Numbered from the stretch's first letter, positions 23,611 to 33,584 are shown. The stretch: 64,000 nucleotides of DNA from Solidesulfovibrio alcoholivorans DSM 5433 (GCF_000702665.1 NZ_JNJA01000007.1:186001-250000), one strand, 5' to 3'. Notes: a model not told the origin generated them from the sequence alone. Numbers and translations are program-made.

Positions 23611-24456
23611 TCAGTTGCGCTTGTCGAAGCTCTCGCTGGCCGCGGCCACGCCGTAGGCGAAAACCATGCCGGCCACGCCGAGCAAGGGAGCGTAATAGGC
23701 CGGGGCGGCCAGTGCGAAACGAATGAAAAGCGTGGCCAGGGCGAAGCCGGAGTTGCGAAACACCGAGTAAAAAGCCGGCTGGTAGGTGTGGGACAGCAGC
23801 ACGATGAAAATGTCGCTGAAGATGAGCACGGTGTAAAAGACCGTGAAGAAGTCGTGCGCCTCCCCGGTGAGGGCGCTTTGCCAGGCGACCCACAACCCGA
23901 AGGTCAGGAAGAAGACGAGCAGGCAAAACGCGAGGAATTTCTTGTTGGCCACAAAGGGATACAGCCACGGCCCCTTGGGCGCTTGCGGTTTTTTGCTGTA
24001 GCGGCGGTAATACATGCCAAGGCCGATGAAGCACAGCAGCGCACCCGCGCCGTCGGCGAGCATGGGCAAAAGCACGTGGACGGATTCGATGAGGATGATG
24101 GGCTCGTGGAGGTGAACCAGTTCCTTGAAGGCGTCGCGCAGCAGGATCAGGCACAGAATTTCGAACTGCTTGCCCAGGGACTTGGTCACCGAACAAGGCA
24201 GCACGAAGATGAGGTCCACGACCTCCTGGATGAGCACCAGCGTGAAGGCCAGGTTGATGGCGTAGAAATGGGACGTGGGCGTAAGTCTGGCCAGCACCGG
24301 CGGCACCAGTCCCCGGCGGTTCAATTCTATGCCGATCAGGCCGATGCAAAACGCCGCGACCTGGCTCATGGCCACCGCGCGCCGCGTCTTGGGGTTTTCC
24401 CAAAAGGAATGCAACGGATCGAACAGATTCGTGGAGAATTCGTAGAAGGTCATCAT
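23611..24456 (-). CDS. Conserved multi-pass membrane protein
   Basis: 281 residues with about seven hydrophobic segments (for example AAFCIGLIGIELNRRG, FAINLAFTLVLIQEVVDLIF, GAGALLCFIGLGMYY, FLAFCLLVFFLTFGLWVAW, FTVFYTVLIFSDIFIVLLSH and GVAGMVFAYGVAA). The first ~30 residues are cytoplasmic-like (MMTFYEFSTNLFDPLHSFWE). No transporter signature, heme-binding pair or catalytic motif is recognised. It belongs to a family seen in sulfate reducers, from memory rather than a search. Two adjacent ATGs give a one-residue start ambiguity. It is co-directional with trmO. Confidence 0.75.
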   Translation of the reverse strand: MMTFYEFSTNLFDPLHSFWENPKTRRAVAMSQVAAFCIGLIGIELNRRGLVPPVLARLTPTSHFYAINLAFTLVLIQEVVDLIFVLPCSVTKSLGKQFEILCLILLRDAFKELVHLHEPIILIESVHVLLPMLADGAGALLCFIGLGMYYRRYSKKPQAPKGPWLYPFVANKKFLAFCLLVFFLTFGLWVAWQSALTGEAHDFFTVFYTVLIFSDIFIVLLSHTYQPAFYSVFRNSGFALATLFIRFALAAPAYYAPLLGVAGMVFAYGVAAASESFDKRN

Positions 24457-24610
24457 GCTCTCTGCTTCCGGCCGCCTTATGCCAAAGGCCCGGGAGAAAG
24501 GAAAGCCCGCAGGTACCGCCTGAAAGACATTTCACGCGCCGCAGTGCAATCGCACTGCTTAGAATCCGCGGAACCGGAAGAGATGCGCGCGAACCGGCAA
24601 TCGGCCTCGT
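24457..24610. other. Intergenic spacer with a perfect hairpin
   Basis: 154 bp. It holds GCAGTGC-aatc-GCACTGC at 24541-24558 with no T-run, so it may be an operator or weak processing site rather than a terminator. No gene is seen. Confidence 0.4.
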
Positions 24611-25381
24611 TCAGGGCTTGCCGGTGGCCAGGGCCTTGCGGGCCGCAGCATAAACGGTGTCGCGCCAGACCGCGGCGGCTTTTGCGCCCAGATGCACGCC
24701 GTCCACGGTAAAGCCGTCCGGCTGGCCCTTGCGCCAAGTCTCGAGCACGGCGTCGACGTCGGCCACGGTCACGCCCAGGCGCTGTCCGATCTCCCGGATG
24801 CGGTCGTTGTAGGCCGGAATGCTGGCGTGATCGAACTTGTCCGCAGCGAACTTTCCGGTTTCCATAGGCGGCAGGGTGACGAGCACGAGCACCCGGCCGC
24901 TGTCGAGAACGGAGCGGGCGAGGGCTTCGTAGCCGGCGGCGAAGCGCTCGGGCGTGGCCACATTGTTCCCGAAGGCATCGTTGGCGCCCATGGACACGAT
25001 CACCAGCGGCCCCTTCGAATCCGCCAGGATCTGACGCAGAAACGGCAGGGACTCCAGGGCCTTTGAACCAGATATGCCCGTATTGATGACATTGAGACCG
25101 TCCAAGGTGGGGAAATACATCTGCTCGACGATGCTGTCGCCGAACACGACGACAAAGGGGGCATCAAGGGACAGCAGCTGTTTCAATATAATGCCGGATC
25201 GCGTCCGGTTGTACAATCCGCCAAGGTCGTTCATAACCTCGTTGACCGTATTGACGTTGGTCGCTATTTCCCGCAACTGCCCGTCTACGGTATCCCATCC
25301 TCTCTTGTAATAGAATGCCGCAAAGGTCAAAAGGGCGACGCTGCTGCAAAGCAGCCAGACGATGGCTTTGTTGTATCGCAA
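24611..25381 (-). CDS. Membrane-anchored SGNH hydrolase
   Basis: About 256 residues if the TTG at 25381 is the start; the true start is unclear because no good RBS is seen and the open frame extends to 25588. An N-terminal membrane anchor (AIVWLLCSSVALLTFAAFYY) precedes a coil and the SGNH blocks: block I VVVFGDSIVEQM (nucleophile Ser), a Gly block GISGSKAL, block III VSMGANDAFG (Asn), and block V DGVHLG (Asp/His). Members are esterases or O-acyltransferases acting on glycans or lipids outside the membrane. It is divergent from the secreted-protein gene at 25600. The substrate cannot be inferred. Confidence 0.75.
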   Translation of the reverse strand: MRYNKAIVWLLCSSVALLTFAAFYYKRGWDTVDGQLREIATNVNTVNEVMNDLGGLYNRTRSGIILKQLLSLDAPFVVVFGDSIVEQMYFPTLDGLNVINTGISGSKALESLPFLRQILADSKGPLVIVSMGANDAFGNNVATPERFAAGYEALARSVLDSGRVLVLVTLPPMETGKFAADKFDHASIPAYNDRIREIGQRLGVTVADVDAVLETWRKGQPDGFTVDGVHLGAKAAAVWRDTVYAAARKALATGKP

Positions 25382-25599
25382 GGGGGACCGTGCCGGTGGG
25401 AAGAGGTTGAGCCAATCAGGCCGTAAGCGGCAGTCAGTAACAGATTCCCGTCCCGGCGTAAACCACGCGCCACATCCCCACACCGAAAAACACGGGCCGG
25501 CCTTGACGCGACCGCGCTCCCGGGGGAAAAAAGCACACTCCGGCCAAGCGCCCTCCCGCAAGACCACCGGGCCGGCAACCCGTGACAAGGAGACCCGCC

Positions 25600-26019
25600 A
25601 TGCGCAGACTCGCCGTCCTTTTCGCCCTGTCCCTGCTCTGTTGCGCCACTGCCGCCCGCGCCGCCGACGTTCCCGACCTGCGCGGCGTATGGCGCACCGT
25701 CGACCACGAAGGCATCACCACCGGCAGCCGCCACTTTCCCCAGGCGGACCAGGAGCCGCGCTTCGTGAAGAGCGCCTTCGTCATGGAGATCACCCGCCAG
25801 GAAGGCCGACGTTTTCTCGGCGTCAAGAAAAGCGACAAGCACCAGGAACGCATCATGGGACTTGTGGCCTACGACAACGTGACCGTGCACATCCTGGAGG
25901 AGGAAGGCGCTTTCCACGGCCGCCTGCTGCCTGACGGCTCCCTGGAGCTCATCTACAGCCACGATGCCGGCGGCAGGCAGGCCATCGGCATCGCCCGCTA
26001 CGTCAAGGAGAAGCCGTGA
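25600..26019 (+). CDS. Secreted small beta-rich protein
   Basis: 139 residues with RBS AAGGAGACC. The signal peptide MRRLAVLFALSLLCCATAARA is cleaved probably after ARA-A. The mature part (DLRGVWRTVDHEGITTGSRH, then VMEITRQEGRRFLGVKKSDK, LEEEGAFHGRLLPDGSLELI) has the short beta-strand spacing of lipocalin- or avidin-like small periplasmic proteins that begin with a G.W motif. It overlaps the next gene by the stop/GTG (GTGA) and is thus coupled to the LprI/DUF1176 protein. The role is unknown. Confidence 0.75.
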   Translation: MRRLAVLFALSLLCCATAARAADVPDLRGVWRTVDHEGITTGSRHFPQADQEPRFVKSAFVMEITRQEGRRFLGVKKSDKHQERIMGLVAYDNVTVHILEEEGAFHGRLLPDGSLELIYSHDAGGRQAIGIARYVKEKP

Positions 26020-26897
26020 GCCGCCCGCGGCATCGCCATGCCCTGCACGGGCTCGCGCCGCTCCTCCTGAGGGCCGTATTGCTCTCCTTTTGCTTTTGTC
26101 CGTCGCCCGGCGCGGTCCTGGCCGCAGGCATGGACTGCGCCAAGGCCGCCACCGCGGTGGAGAAAACCATCTGCGCCGATCCTGCCCTGCGCGAGGCCGA
26201 CAGCGCCATGGCCGACGCCTTTTCAGATCTGCTGGCGACGACCCCGGACCAGGACAAGGCAGCGCTACGCGCCGCCCAGCGCCAGTGGCTGTCGGTCCGA
26301 AACGCCTGCCCGGACGCCGCCTGTTTGCAAAAGCATCTTGCCGCCCGGCTCGACGCCCTTCGCAAGGCGCAGGCGGCGGCGCGACAACGCTTTCTGGAGG
26401 ATCGTGCCAAGCTGCGGGCCGTGCTCCACTGGCCCGCGACCTGCGAGGCGTCCTATCAGGAGATGCTCTCCCCCGAGGGCATGCAGGTTCCCGTAACCGG
26501 CCCGGGCGTCGAGACCTTCCCTTTGCAGGAAGGCCGGACGCTGTACCTGGTGCAATGCGACCGGGCGGCCTACCAATCCATGTTCACGGCTGTGCTTCAG
26601 GAGAAACCGGGCAGTCCGGGCAAGACGCTGCGCTTCCCCACGGTTGCCGACAGTGCTGCGCATGCGCCGCCCACCCTCGAGGAAGAACTCGTCGGAGAGC
26701 CGGATTTCGATGCCGCGAAAGGCGAGCTGACCCTGCTGACCAAGGCGCGCGGTGCGGGCGATTGCGGTTCGCGGGCCGTGTACGCCTTCCCGCCGGGCGG
26801 GGACGCGACACTTGTGGAACTGCGCATAAAGGAGTGCCCCCGCACGTCAAAGGCCTATGTGCCGCCGCAGCGCTGGCCGCTGGTGCAAATCCGGTAG
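26016..26897 (+). CDS. Secreted LprI/DUF1311 plus DUF1176 protein
   Basis: 293 residues, GTG start overlapping the upstream stop (GTGA). After a signal peptide (LLLRAVLLSFCFCPSPGAVL...) residues ~38-110 follow the LprI/DUF1311 pattern: GMDCAKAATAVEKTICADPA, ALREADSAMADAFSDLL, RAAQRQWLSVRNACPDAACL. The C-terminal half, with CEASYQEML and GAGDCGSRAVYAF and a further Cys pair, resembles DUF1176. DUF1311 proteins inhibit lysozyme or respond to envelope stress in some bacteria; the function here is not shown. Co-transcribed with the small secreted protein upstream and ended by the terminator at 26988. Confidence 0.75.
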   Translation: MSRPRHRHALHGLAPLLLRAVLLSFCFCPSPGAVLAAGMDCAKAATAVEKTICADPALREADSAMADAFSDLLATTPDQDKAALRAAQRQWLSVRNACPDAACLQKHLAARLDALRKAQAAARQRFLEDRAKLRAVLHWPATCEASYQEMLSPEGMQVPVTGPGVETFPLQEGRTLYLVQCDRAAYQSMFTAVLQEKPGSPGKTLRFPTVADSAAHAPPTLEEELVGEPDFDAAKGELTLLTKARGAGDCGSRAVYAFPPGGDATLVELRIKECPRTSKAYVPPQRWPLVQIR

Positions 26898-26987
26898 CCC
26901 CCGCCGGCAGTGCGCCGTATGGCGCAGCGATCGCTTGAGTTTCGACCCGTTTCACAAACGCGGCGCAACACAGCGTCGCGACAATGC

Positions 26988-27026
26988 AAAAGGCCCTTCC
27001 CGCCGGCGGGAAGGGCCTTTGTTTTT
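26988..27026. terminator. Bidirectional terminator
   Basis: Perfect stem AAAGGCCCTTCCCGCC with its complement, followed by GTTTTT on the plus strand and by TTTTGC on the minus strand. It ends both the plus-strand secreted-protein transcript and the minus-strand amtB-PII transcript. Confidence 0.9.
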
Positions 27027-27050
27027 CGGGTTACGACCGAATCCTGACGT

Positions 27051-27392
27051 CTAGCCGAGGATACCGGTGCCGGATTCGCCGGTGCGGATGCGGCGGGCGT
27101 CCACGATGTCCTGGACGAAGATCATACCGTCGCCTTCCTTGCCGGTCTGCGCGCCTGTGGTGATGGCGTCCATGACCTCGGCGACCTTGGAGTCGGCAAC
27201 GGCCACTTCGAGACGGACTTTCTTGAGCAGGTTCACTTCGACGATAACGCCGCGGTACTGTTCCGTATAGCCCTTCTGGCGGCCGGAGCCGGCGATGTTG
27301 GTGACGGACATGCCGTGGACGCCCTTGGCATAGAGGGCCTGCTTGACGGCATTGAGCTGTTCGGGCCGAAAGTAGGCAATAACGAGTTTCAT
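27051..27392 (-). CDS. glnK: PII signal-transduction protein (GlnK-like) lacking Tyr51
   Basis: 113 residues, close to the usual 112. Typical PII features: MKLVIAYFRPEQLNAVKQAL, the T-loop start GSGRQKGYTEQYRGVIVEVN, GDGMIFVQDIVDARRIRTGE at the C-terminus. The site uridylylated in enterobacteria (Tyr51 in RGAEY) is Val51 here (RGVIV), so this protein cannot be modified in that way, while Tyr46 is kept. It follows amtB by 25 bp in the same operon, the standard arrangement for a PII that gates the ammonium channel. Named glnK on this basis. Confidence 0.9.
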   Translation of the reverse strand: MKLVIAYFRPEQLNAVKQALYAKGVHGMSVTNIAGSGRQKGYTEQYRGVIVEVNLLKKVRLEVAVADSKVAEVMDAITTGAQTGKEGDGMIFVQDIVDARRIRTGESGTGILG

Positions 27393-27417
27393 ATGCGTAT
27401 CTCCCGCGTTCCGCTGA

Positions 27418-28776
27418 TTACTCGGTGATGAAGATCTGGAAGCCGCTGTAGGCCTCGGAGCCGTGCTCGGTGATGTCGAGGCCCTTGAGCTCCTCTTCCT
27501 CGGAAACGCGGATGCCGGTGGTGGCCTTGAGCAGCGAGAAGACGATGAAGCCGGTGCCGAAAGCCCAGATGAAGACCGAGCCCACGCCGATGACCTGGGT
27601 GATGAGCTGGGTCAGGCCGCCGCCGTAGAACAGGCCGGCGACGCCGCCGAAATCGGGGTTGGCGAGCAGGCCGACCATGAGGGTGCCGAAGGCGCCGCAC
27701 ACGCCGTGCACGGAAATGGCTCCGACGGGATCGTCGATCTTGAGGACCTTGTCGATGAATTCGACGGAGATGACGACGAGGATGCCGGCGCACAGGCCGA
27801 TGATGATCGCGCCCATGGGCGAGACGTTGGCACAACCGGCGGTGATGGCCACGAGGCCGGCCAGGACGCCGTTTAAGGACATGGACACGTCGGGCTTCCC
27901 GTAGCGGATCCAGGTGGTCATCATGGCCGTGAGCGCGGCGGCACAGCCGGCCAGGTTGGTGGTGACGGCGATGAGGCCGATGTTGCCCGTGGCGGTGGTG
28001 GTGGAGCCGGGGTTGAATCCGAACCAGCCGAACCAGAGGATGAAGACGCCAAGGGCCACGAGGGGCAGGTTATGCCCGAGGATGGCGCGGGAAACGCCGT
28101 CAGGAGTGTACTTGCCGAGACGCGGGCCGATCAGCATGGCTCCGGCCAGGGAGATCCAGCCACCCACGGAGTGGACGACGGTGGAGCCGGCGAAGTCGAT
28201 CATGGGAGCGTCGAGCTTGGACAGCCAGCCGCCGCCCCAGATCCAGTGGCCGGAGACGGGGTAGATGAGGGCGGTGACCACGAAGCTCAGGATCAGGTAG
28301 GACACGAACTTGGTGCGCTCGGCGATGGCGCCGGAGACGATGGTCACGGCCGTGGCGGCGAAGACGCACTGGAAGAACCAGTAGGTGTAGGTCCACAGGC
28401 CGTCGGGCGTATCGGTGACCGCCTCGGACAGACCGAAGTTGGAAAAGCCGATGAAGCCGCCGATGTCCGTGCCGAACATGAGCGCGTAGCCGAACAGAAA
28501 GAAGGCGATGGAGCCGGCGGCGAAATCGAACATATTTTTCATGAGGATGTTGCCGGCGTTTTTCGCGCGGGTGAGCCCGGTTTCGACCATGGCGAAGCCG
28601 GCCTGCATGAACATGACGAGGACGCCGGCAATGAGCGTCCAGACGGTGTTGCCGTTCATGATGCTGAGGAACTCGGGCTTGGCGGCCTCTTCCTCGGCCA
28701 GGGCCAGGGCGGGCAACGCCAGGAGCACCAGCGCCGCGAACAAAACCATTTTGTAAAAATTCTTCCTGCTTGCCAT
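27418..28776 (-). CDS. amtB: Ammonium transporter AmtB
   Basis: 452 residues. Signal-like N-terminus (NFYKMVLFAALVLLALPALA) then eleven membrane segments. Key motifs: NTVWTLIAGVLVMFMQAGFA, FALFETGLTRAKNAGN-type (here MVETGLTRAKNAGNILMKNM), VHSVGGWISLAGAM, FILWFGWFGFNPGSTTT, ISVHGVCGAFGTLMVGLLA with the pore histidine, and the C-terminal tail EEEELKGLDITEHGSEAYSG that contacts PII. It carries ammonium/ammonia into the cell and its pore is closed by PII under nitrogen excess. The ATG at 28776 (MASRKNFYKM) is chosen over an earlier in-frame ATG by the signal peptide. Confidence 0.93.
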   Translation of the reverse strand: MASRKNFYKMVLFAALVLLALPALALAEEEAAKPEFLSIMNGNTVWTLIAGVLVMFMQAGFAMVETGLTRAKNAGNILMKNMFDFAAGSIAFFLFGYALMFGTDIGGFIGFSNFGLSEAVTDTPDGLWTYTYWFFQCVFAATAVTIVSGAIAERTKFVSYLILSFVVTALIYPVSGHWIWGGGWLSKLDAPMIDFAGSTVVHSVGGWISLAGAMLIGPRLGKYTPDGVSRAILGHNLPLVALGVFILWFGWFGFNPGSTTTATGNIGLIAVTTNLAGCAAALTAMMTTWIRYGKPDVSMSLNGVLAGLVAITAGCANVSPMGAIIIGLCAGILVVISVEFIDKVLKIDDPVGAISVHGVCGAFGTLMVGLLANPDFGGVAGLFYGGGLTQLITQVIGVGSVFIWAFGTGFIVFSLLKATTGIRVSEEEELKGLDITEHGSEAYSGFQIFITE

Positions 28777-29391
28777 AAACCCCCCTTCTTTTAAGAAGAT
28801 CGTTGAATTTTTTCGGCTTGTCAGCCGCCGAAAACCCACCTCATGCGTTCAGGACCGCTCTCCTCGGCCCCGTCCACTTTCTGCAAACCTGGGACCAATC
28901 AGGCATCACTTTGATTTATTACGATATTTTGCAAAAGGCCCATCTGGCTTCCTACAGAATTGAGGGACCGGGTACATTCTTCATACAAATTTGAAACTCA
29001 TTGCGCAGATGCAATCAATGCCCTGATAACGCCAAAAACAGGGCATACCTTGCACAACGCGTCTTTCCTGGCAAGAAAAAAATGACATTTTTGGCAGTCA
29101 TCATTACGCCATGGACAGACTGCGGAAAGGATCGTGTCACCTGAGGCGGGAACGCGAAGTTGTCGCACGGCGCAAGGTCGCGGTGCGACCCGACGGAAGC
29201 GAGGGCGACGGGGGCGTGTGCGCGGCGGGAACCGGTGCGCACGACTTGGAGGCTTCAGGGACAAGGCCGGCAGGACGCCGGCGGACGGGGAAACGCCCCG
29301 GCCTCCGGGAGCGGGTGCGAGGGAGGCGCACCTGGGGCGGGAGCCGACAGCAGGAAGGGGCGCGGCCGGGGGACGTGACGCCCCGACCGCG
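28777..29391. other. amtB upstream region, no gene
   Basis: 615 bp, AT-richer between about 28860 and 29100. It holds the candidate sigma-54 site at 28882. Plus-strand open frames here (28803, 29111) lack ribosome-binding sites or run antisense into upp and are not accepted. The strand change between amtB and upp suggests promoters for amtB only. Confidence 0.6.
28882..28897 (-). promoter_or_regulatory. Candidate sigma-54 promoter for amtB-glnK
   Basis: Minus strand TGGTCCCAGGTTTGCA matches the sigma-54 consensus TGGCAC-N5-TTGCA in the -24 GG, the -12 GC and the full TTGCA, with two changes in the -24 box. It is 106 bp upstream of the amtB ATG, a usual distance. Nitrogen control of amtB by sigma-54 is established in other proteobacteria. 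Confidence 0.55.
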
Positions 29392-29392
29392 C
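29360..29392 (-). terminator. GC-rich hairpin at the end of upp
   Basis: GCGCGG.CGGGG paired with CCCCCGGCCGCGC around an 8-base loop directly at the upp stop, without a T-run. It is possibly a transcript-end stabiliser rather than an intrinsic terminator. Confidence 0.35.
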
Positions 29393-30018
29393 TATTTCGT
29401 GCCGAAAATCTTGTCGCCGGCGTCGCCGAGGCCGGGCAGGATGTAGCCCTGCTCGTTGAGGCGCTCGTCGATGGCCGCGGTATAGACGGCCACGTCCGGA
29501 TGCTCGCGTTCCAGGCGTGCAAGGCCCTCCGGGGCGCAGACCAGGAACAGTCCCATGATGTCGCGGCAGCCCGCTTCCTTGAGCAGGTTGATGGTGGCGA
29601 TGAGCGTGCCGCCCGTGGCCAGCATGGGGTCGAGGATCATGGCGCGGCGCTTGTGGATCTTCTTGGCCAGCTTGACGTAGTAGCGCACCGGCTCGAGGGT
29701 TTCCTCGTTGCGGTACATGCCGACCACGCTGACCTTGGCCCCGGGGATCATGTCCAGCACGCCGTCCATCATGCCGAGCCCTGCCCGCAGGATGGGCACG
29801 ACCGTGATCTTCTTGCCCACGATGCGGTCCACTTCCACGGTGCCGGCCCAGCCGTTGATGGTCACTTTTTCGGTGGGCAGGGATTTGGTGGCCTCGTAGG
29901 TGAGCAGGCGGGCGATTTCTCCGGCCAGTTCGCGGAATTCCTTGGTGGTGCGGCCGTTTTCGCGCAGATGGCCGAGTTTGTGGCGCACCAGGGGATGATC
30001 GACGACAGTGACGGGCAT
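29392..30018 (-). CDS. upp: Uracil phosphoribosyltransferase
   Basis: 208 residues, the standard length. [20 protein letters not shown] at the start is the family signature; the PRPP loop is [20 protein letters not shown], and the uracil-binding C-terminal region contains [20 protein letters not shown]. It converts uracil and PRPP to UMP in pyrimidine salvage. RBS CAGGAG. It follows the large hybrid kinase by 133 bp on the same strand but is probably separately expressed. Confidence 0.95.
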   Translation of the reverse strand: MPVTVVDHPLVRHKLGHLRENGRTTKEFRELAGEIARLLTYEATKSLPTEKVTINGWAGTVEVDRIVGKKITVVPILRAGLGMMDGVLDMIPGAKVSVVGMYRNEETLEPVRYYVKLAKKIHKRRAMILDPMLATGGTLIATINLLKEAGCRDIMGLFLVCAPEGLARLEREHPDVAVYTAAIDERLNEQGYILPGLGDAGDKIFGTK

Positions 30019-30151
30019 GGGCTGCTCCTGGCGTTTGAAGTTTGTGGGCGATGGCGACCGGCGCCGCATGCGGCAGCCCGGGCGTGGACAAGCAGATAAC
30101 GGAATTCGGCCCGGGAGGCCAATGCCGCGCCGCTGCCCGGTGCCGGCCCGT

Positions 30152-33100
30152 TTACGGCTCCAGTGCGGCGGCCACCCGTGCCAGTTCCCGCACGAGCGCA
30201 TCCACGGCCCGCCGCAGCCCTTCCCCGTTCCCGGATGCGGCCAGGGAGAAGACCTCCTCGGCCAGCAGGCGGCAGCCGTCCGCGCCGATGGCCCCGCAGC
30301 TGTTCTTGATGGAGTGCGCCGTCTGGCCGAGACTTTGGCGATCGTCCCCGGCCAGGGCCGCTTCCAGGCGGCTGCCGTATTGCGGCACTTCCTGCAGGAA
30401 AATCCGGCACAACTCGTCGTAGAGTGCCCTGTCGTCGTCGAGGCGGGCCATGGCCTCGACCCGGCGCACCGGATCGGGAGCGGCCGCCTCCCCCACTTCC
30501 CGGCGCGAGGCGATGGCCCGCAGTACGTCGGCCAGCTCCCCGAAATCCACGGGCTTGGCCACGAACGCGTCCACCCCGGCCTGGCGGCAGCGCTCGCGAA
30601 ACGCGGACAGGGCATGGGCGGTCATGGCCACGACGGGCACGGTGCGGCGCGCCTCCCCGGCTTCGCCGGCGCGGATGCGGCGCGTGGCTTCCAGACCGTC
30701 CATCTCGGGCATCTCCACGTCCATGAGCACCGCGTCGAAGGGTTCGGCGGCCAGGCGCGCCAGCGCCTCGCGCCCGGAACCGGCCACGGTCAGCTTGTGC
30801 CCGAGCCGCGCGAGCAGGACGCGAGCCAGCCGGACGTTCATAGGGTTGTCCTCGGCAAGGAGCAATTGCATGGGGCGCTGCTCCCGGCGCAGCGCGTCGA
30901 GACTGCGCGCGCCCTGGCGCGCGGGTTTGGCCAGGGCCTTGTCCCCGGGCGGCAGGGGCGCGCGAAACGTGAAAACGCTGCCCTGGCCCGGCGTGCTTTC
31001 CACACTGACGCCGCCGCCCATGAGTTCCGCCATCTGCCGGCAGATCGCCAGCCCCAGTCCCGAGCCGCCGAAGCGGGCCGTGATCTCGCCGCTGCCCTGG
31101 CGGTAGGGCTCGAAGATGGAGGACAGGGCCTCGGGCGCGATGCCGGGGCCCGTATCGGTAACGCGAAATTCCAGCCACTCGGCTTCGCCGGCATGGCCCG
31201 GCGGCGGCGCGACAGGTCGCACGCGCAGGGTCACGCCGCCTTTTTCCGTGAACTTGACGGCATTGCCCACGAGGTTGGCCAGCACCTGGCGCAGCCGGGC
31301 CGGGTCGCCGCGGACCACGGCGGGGCAGGAGCGGTCGGGCAGCAAACGCAGGCGCAGGCCCTTGTCCCGCGCCTGGGGCGCGAAGGAACGCACCACGGCC
31401 GCAAGCAGCCCGGCCAGGGAGAAATGTTCGTCGCGTAGGGTGAGGCTCTTGGCCTCGGCGCGGGAGAAATCCAGCAGGTCGCCGACGAGGTCTAGCAGGC
31501 CCCTGGCCGCTTCCAGCACGTTTTCCAGGTGGTCGCGGATCTCCGGCGACAGCCGCGATTGCAGGCTGATGTCGGTCAGCCCGATGATGGAATTAAGCGG
31601 CGTGCGGATGTCGTGGCTCATCTTGGCCAGAAAGTCCGACTTGGCGCGATTGGCCTCTTCGGCCGCCTCCTTGGCCGCCTCGAGCTGGCGCTCCACCTCC
31701 CTTTGCTGGCTCACGTCCATGAGGCACTCGATATGCCCCCAGACCGCGCCCCGCGCGTCGAGGATCGGCGCGCTGTAGGCCAGGAAGGGCATGCCGAGCA
31801 GAGCCTCTTCGCCCGGCGTGGACGCGCGCACGCGCACCCCCGTCCCTGCGCGCGGCTCGCCCAGCGGACAGTCGGGACAGGCCGTTTGCAGGCCGTGAAA
31901 GACCTCGTGGCAGTGGCGGCCGAGCACGTCCTCGCGCGGCAGGCGCATGGCGCGCAGCAGGTTGTCCCCAACGTCCACCACGCGCAGTTCGCGATCCACC
32001 ACGTGGACGTAGCCGGGAATGGCGTCGAAGATGGCGCGCAACCGGTTGTGCATGTGGGTCAGTTCGGACGTGCGCTCGCCCACGCGCGCCTCCAGGGTCT
32101 TGTTGGAGGCGGCGATGAGGGCGTGCTGGCGCTTGAGCCCCTCGATGGCCTGGCGGAGCTGGCCGGCCATGCGCTCGAAGGCCCTGGCCAGAAGCAGCAT
32201 CTCCCGGCCCCGGGGCGCGGGCAGGGCCAGCTCCCACTGCCCGCGCGACAGGGCGTCGGCGGCGCCGGCCAGCCGCTCGGCGGGCAAGGCGATGCGCCGG
32301 GCCATGAAAACGCCGACCCCGGCCGCGGCCGCCAGAGCCAGGACGCCCACGGCCACGCTTTGTCGCATGCCCGCCTCGATACGCCCCATGAAATCCGAGG
32401 CCGGGGCCGCAACCACGAGCAGCCAGTCGATGCCATGGCCGTCGGCAAACGGTTCGGCCAGCACGTAGATGTCGCCGGCGGCGCTTGGAGCCTGGGTCAG
32501 CCGCGGGCCGTCGATGCCGGCCAAGCCGCCCGGCACATCGCGCAGATGGGCGACGGCGGCGGCGAGCAAGGCGTCGCCGGCTTCCCCGGCTTGCAGGAGC
32601 GCGTACGAACCGTCCGGCCTGGGCTCGAGGATGCGTTTGCTTTCCAGGGTGGAGGCGGCCACGAGCGCACCCGTGCGTTCGAGCAGATAAACCGCGCCGC
32701 GCCGTCCCACCGTGATGGTGCGCAAGAACTCGTGGATGCGCGTCAGTGGATAATCCGCGCCGAACACGCCGCGAAGCGTCCCGTCCGGGGCATAGGCCGG
32801 CAGGCAGGCGGTGAGGGTGGGCACGCCCAGGGCGAAGTGGCGGTAGACCGGGGTCCAGACGGGCCCTGCGGCCGCGACTGCGGCCTTGTACCAAGGGCGG
32901 GTGCGGGGATCGAAGTTCTTGTAGACCTGTTTGAGTTCGCCGGCGTCGCCAGCGGCCGTGACCGCGTAGTTGTGGGAATCCCCGCCGGTTTCGACACCGG
33001 CGCGCACGACCTGCACGTCGTTTGGGGCGAGACGGCGCGCGCCGTAGAACTCGCCCTGCGGGGTGCCGAAAAAGCTGTAGGCCACGGACGGATTGGCTTC

Positions 33101-33418
33101 GATGACGGCCGTGAAATAGCGTTGGACGTTGCGGGGGTCGCCGGGATCGAGCAGGCCGCGGCGGAGTGCTTCTGCGTTGAGGTCGTTGAGGGCGACGGGC
33201 ACGCTCAGGTAGGCGCCCAGGGTCTGGCGCACGCGGGCGAGCACCTCGCCGCGCAACTGTCCGGCGGCGTTGCCCACGGCCTCCCGGCCGCCCCGAAGCT
33301 CCAGCCAGCCGATCAACGCGCCGGTCACGAGCACGAGCAGCAGCACGGGGAAGGTGAGCCAGACCCGAAGGGACGGCTCACGCACCGGATCGGACGCCAT
33401 GGGGAAACGCTTGGGCAT
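30152..33418 (-). CDS. Hybrid sensor histidine kinase (dCache-HAMP-PAS-HisKA-ATPase-REC-Hpt)
   Basis: 1088 residues. Membrane segments at ~21-38 and ~352-372 bracket a periplasmic dCache sensor ([40 protein letters not shown]). Then HAMP (~373-425), a coil, PAS (~460-575), HisKA with His602 ([15 protein letters not shown]), HATPase ([34 protein letters not shown]), a receiver with Asp900 ([18 protein letters not shown]) and an Hpt domain with His1035 ([13 protein letters not shown]). All phosphotransfer residues are present, so a complete multistep relay is possible. The output regulator is not adjacent. It follows the uppS gene, where many relatives carry cdsA. Confidence 0.93.
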   Translation of the reverse strand: MPKRFPMASDPVREPSLRVWLTFPVLLLVLVTGALIGWLELRGGREAVGNAAGQLRGEVLARVRQTLGAYLSVPVALNDLNAEALRRGLLDPGDPRNVQRYFTAVIEANPSVAYSFFGTPQGEFYGARRLAPNDVQVVRAGVETGGDSHNYAVTAAGDAGELKQVYKNFDPRTRPWYKAAVAAAGPVWTPVYRHFALGVPTLTACLPAYAPDGTLRGVFGADYPLTRIHEFLRTITVGRRGAVYLLERTGALVAASTLESKRILEPRPDGSYALLQAGEAGDALLAAAVAHLRDVPGGLAGIDGPRLTQAPSAAGDIYVLAEPFADGHGIDWLLVVAAPASDFMGRIEAGMRQSVAVGVLALAAAAGVGVFMARRIALPAERLAGAADALSRGQWELALPAPRGREMLLLARAFERMAGQLRQAIEGLKRQHALIAASNKTLEARVGERTSELTHMHNRLRAIFDAIPGYVHVVDRELRVVDVGDNLLRAMRLPREDVLGRHCHEVFHGLQTACPDCPLGEPRAGTGVRVRASTPGEEALLGMPFLAYSAPILDARGAVWGHIECLMDVSQQREVERQLEAAKEAAEEANRAKSDFLAKMSHDIRTPLNSIIGLTDISLQSRLSPEIRDHLENVLEAARGLLDLVGDLLDFSRAEAKSLTLRDEHFSLAGLLAAVVRSFAPQARDKGLRLRLLPDRSCPAVVRGDPARLRQVLANLVGNAVKFTEKGGVTLRVRPVAPPPGHAGEAEWLEFRVTDTGPGIAPEALSSIFEPYRQGSGEITARFGGSGLGLAICRQMAELMGGGVSVESTPGQGSVFTFRAPLPPGDKALAKPARQGARSLDALRREQRPMQLLLAEDNPMNVRLARVLLARLGHKLTVAGSGREALARLAAEPFDAVLMDVEMPEMDGLEATRRIRAGEAGEARRTVPVVAMTAHALSAFRERCRQAGVDAFVAKPVDFGELADVLRAIASRREVGEAAAPDPVRRVEAMARLDDDRALYDELCRIFLQEVPQYGSRLEAALAGDDRQSLGQTAHSIKNSCGAIGADGCRLLAEEVFSLAASGNGEGLRRAVDALVRELARVAAALEP

Positions 33419-33584
33419 GGCTGCTCGACGCGTGGCTGAGGGTTGCGACCGGCAACACGGAGGCTGCGAAGCGTTACTCTAACGTCAGGGCCGGGGTCGG
33501 TGTCAATTGGAAGCGCGATGCGCCGGAAAATGCGTCCCGGCAAGGCGGGCGCGGCGATCCGGGTTTCGAACCGCCGCACACCGG

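Noticed and set aside
28803-29446. Two short plus-strand frames upstream of amtB
   Set aside because: No ribosome-binding sites and the second runs antisense into upp.
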